Shown: positions 62,342 through 64,000 of the stretch, piece by piece
How positions within the stretch are numbered: position 1 is the first letter of the stretch
How the letters are laid out: every line of letters begins with the position of its first letter
Origin: Flavobacterium sp. Leaf82
Lineage (GTDB): Bacteria; Bacteroidota; Bacteroidia; Flavobacteriales; Flavobacteriaceae
Direction: 5' to 3'
DNA: 64,000 bases
Assembly: GCF_001422725.1 (NCBI RefSeq)
Contig: NZ_LMMA01000012.1
Location: 490,967-554,966 of the forward strand
Made by a program: the position numbers and the translations under genes
Notes under the pieces: model-generated
Seen by the model: the letters and a program-made list of their open reading frames with translations, nothing else
Told to the model about the DNA's origin: nothing
Database searches by the model: none

Positions 62342-62403
62342 TTTTCATAAACAAATGTTAAGCATTTCTAAAAATAATATATATTTGGCGAAATTACTTA
62401 CTA

Positions 62404-64000
62404 ATGAAATTTACTTTTTTCGGGTTATTTTTTTTCTTATTTATTAGCCTTACTTCTGCTCAAAAAAGCGAATATATTTTTACTACAATTTCAGACAGCC
62501 TTAAAGAAAATGCTAATGCGGTTGTTCGTTTTGATCAAACTGATATAACGATTCTGTCGCAACGAAGTATGAATGCTAAAAATCATCGCGTTGTAACTGT
62601 TCTTAACGAAAAAGGAATTGATGCAATTCAGGCTTATGAATTTTATGATAAATCAACTTCTGTTAAAAATATAGAAGCAATAATTTATGATGCTTTTGGT
62701 AAAGAGATCAAAAGAATTAAAAGAAAAGATTTTAAAGACCAAAGTATCGTTGGCGGAAGCACATTGTTTTCGGATAGTCGATATATTTATTTAGATTATA
62801 CTCCAATTTCATATCCTTTTACCGTTGAATTTAATAGTGAAGTCCAAACTTCATCGACTGCTTTTATTCCAAGTTGGATGCCTTTAAGAGGTTTTTATAC
62901 CAGTATAGAAAAAGCATCTCTAAATGTTATTTGTCCTCTGGATCTGGGTTTTAAAAAGAAAGAGTTTCAATTCTCCGGTTTTAATATAAAAAAAGTACTA
63001 GATACCAATACACAGCTTTCATACATTGCCACAAATATTTTAGCGCAAAAAAAAGAAGATTACTGTCCGTCGTACAAAGATTTATTTCCTAAAGTAATGA
63101 TGGGTTTAGAACGTTTTCACCTTGAAGGTGTTGATGGAACAGCTACAAATTGGACTGATTTTGGGAAATGGTATTCTGAAAAAATTCTATCAGGAACCAC
63201 TGATTTGCCGGACGAAACAAAGATAAAAATCAAGGCAATTGTTGGAGATGAAAAAGATCCTGTCAAAAAAGCAAAACTAGTCTATGATTTTGTACAAAAA
63301 AAATCAAGATATGTTAGCATTCAGGTAGGTATTGGCGGCTGGAAACCAATGTTAGCAACTGATGTTGATCGTTTAGGATATGGAGATTGTAAAGCGTTGA
63401 CAAATTACACAAAAGCGCTTTTACATGCAGTTGATGTTCCTTCCTATAATACGGTTTTATATGGAGACACTTATAAAACAAACATAGAATCTGATTTTGT
63501 TTCGATGCAGGGAAACCACATGATATTGTCTATTCCAAACGGTAATCATTATATCTGGTTAGAATGTACAAGTCAGGATGATCCTTTTGGATATCAGGGA
63601 ACTTTTACAGATGATCGTGATGTTTTGATCATTAAACCTGAAGGCGGAGAGATTGTGAGAACTAAAATATATGAAGATATAGGAAATACCCAGCAAGACA
63701 AAGGAACTTATACGATAGACGAAAACGGGAATTTTGTCGGGTCAATTTCAATCGTTTCTGCCGGATCTCAATATAGTTCTAAAGCCAGAATCGAAACGTT
63801 GCAGCCTACAGAAAAGGAATCACATTATAAAGAATATTGGGATAATATCAGCAACTTAAAATTGGGCAAAATATCCTTTAACAATAACAAAGAAAAGGTT
63901 CAGTTTGTTGAAGATGTTCAAATTAGTGCCATAAACTATGCAACAATTTCTGCCAATAAAATGATTTTTACTGTAGATGCTTTCAATCAAAGTGCTGCGA
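62404..64000 (+). CDS. DUF3857 / transglutaminase-like protein (runs off window)
   Basis: Exported protein of which 532 residues are present; the 3-prime end lies beyond the window. A signal peptide covers residues 1-19 (LTSAQ). A DUF3857-like beta-rich domain spans about 40-200 (VVTVLNEKGIDAIQ, LDYTPISYPFTVEF). A transglutaminase-like core follows at about 290-410, with catalytic Cys in GYGDCKALTNYTKALL and His in GNHMILSI. Such proteins are common in Bacteroidota, usually followed by a second similar gene; the substrate is unknown. A TATATTTG at 62380-62387 may be its -7 promoter element. Confidence 0.88.
   Translation, partial: MKFTFFGLFFFLFISLTSAQKSEYIFTTISDSLKENANAVVRFDQTDITILSQRSMNAKNHRVVTVLNEKGIDAIQAYEFYDKSTSVKNIEAIIYDAFGKEIKRIKRKDFKDQSIVGGSTLFSDSRYIYLDYTPISYPFTVEFNSEVQTSSTAFIPSWMPLRGFYTSIEKASLNVICPLDLGFKKKEFQFSGFNIKKVLDTNTQLSYIATNILAQKKEDYCPSYKDLFPKVMMGLERFHLEGVDGTATNWTDFGKWYSEKILSGTTDLPDETKIKIKAIVGDEKDPVKKAKLVYDFVQKKSRYVSIQVGIGGWKPMLATDVDRLGYGDCKALTNYTKALLHAVDVPSYNTVLYGDTYKTNIESDFVSMQGNHMILSIPNGNHYIWLECTSQDDPFGYQGTFTDDRDVLIIKPEGGEIVRTKIYEDIGNTQQDKGTYTIDENGNFVGSISIVSAGSQYSSKARIETLQPTEKESHYKEYWDNISNLKLGKISFNNNKEKVQFVEDVQISAINYATISANKMIFTVDAFNQSAA

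Overview
The window looks like a chromosome segment of a Flavobacterium or close relative (Bacteroidota, Flavobacteriales). Reasons: low GC; Bacteroidota-type promoters (TTTG, about 19-21 bp, TAnnTTTG) before leuS, tyrS, rsgA and the aromatic operon; TonB-dependent receptors with CarboxypepD-like N-termini; a type IX secretion (T9SS) sorting domain; and Bacteroidota families such as DUF4271, DUF4296, DUF3109, DUF5808, the bifunctional DAHP synthase/chorismate mutase and a VIT/DUF2135 protein. I saw no rRNA or tRNA gene, insertion sequence, prophage or CRISPR array. Both ends cut genes: a TonB receptor on the left and a DUF3857/transglutaminase-like protein on the right.

Layout. 1-2.8 kb: TonB receptor behind a ModE-like regulator. 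3-6 kb: leuS. 6.3-9.5 kb: small lipoprotein divergent from a TPR histidine kinase and NarL-type regulator, with an 18-bp palindrome between them. 9.6-19 kb: housekeeping genes (zinc peptidase, Lrp regulator, hemD-DUF4271, GT2, pyrC, DUF4296, epimerase, tyrS, LuxE-like). 19-27.3 kb: a probable phosphate-starvation locus: sorting-domain protein, beta-helix lipoprotein, TonB receptor, PhoB/PhoR-like pair and an OprO/P-like porin; three promoters share 11-bp direct repeats in register with the -7 element. 27.3-41.6 kb: glycosyltransferase, Lys/Ala-rich protein with a possible PBCV-type tail, large outer-membrane barrel, small membrane proteins, XRE and AraC regulators, beta-barrel, lysC, an SSAT-like acetyltransferase, fbp, TerB-like. 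41.7-47.9 kb: HupE-like, dCMP deaminase, S41 protease, small proteins, short flavoprotein, MarC, DUF3109. 48-51.8 kb: nrdB-nrdA. 52.3-56.9 kb: aromatic amino-acid operon. 57.4-64 kb: VIT protein, rsgA, dtd, transglutaminase-like protein.

The aromatic operon (prephenate dehydratase, aminotransferase, prephenate dehydrogenase, DAHP synthase/chorismate mutase) covers chorismate-pathway entry and the Phe/Tyr branches. In front of it is an apparently complete ribosome-mediated attenuator: consensus-spaced promoter, a 26-codon leader ORF with FYF and FYFFF runs, a perfect 8-nt antiterminator pairing, and an intrinsic terminator ending 6 nt before the pheA start codon.

The second strong theme is intergenic. 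Many gaps hold degenerate tandem arrays of one short word (6-10 bp), often as two arms in inverted orientation, commonly around a rho-independent terminator. The word differs between loci but the design repeats; two loci share an identical 29-bp arm. One heptamer array with inverted arms lies in frame inside leuS. Other dispersed palindromic repeats sit in the same gaps, including inside the aromatic operon.
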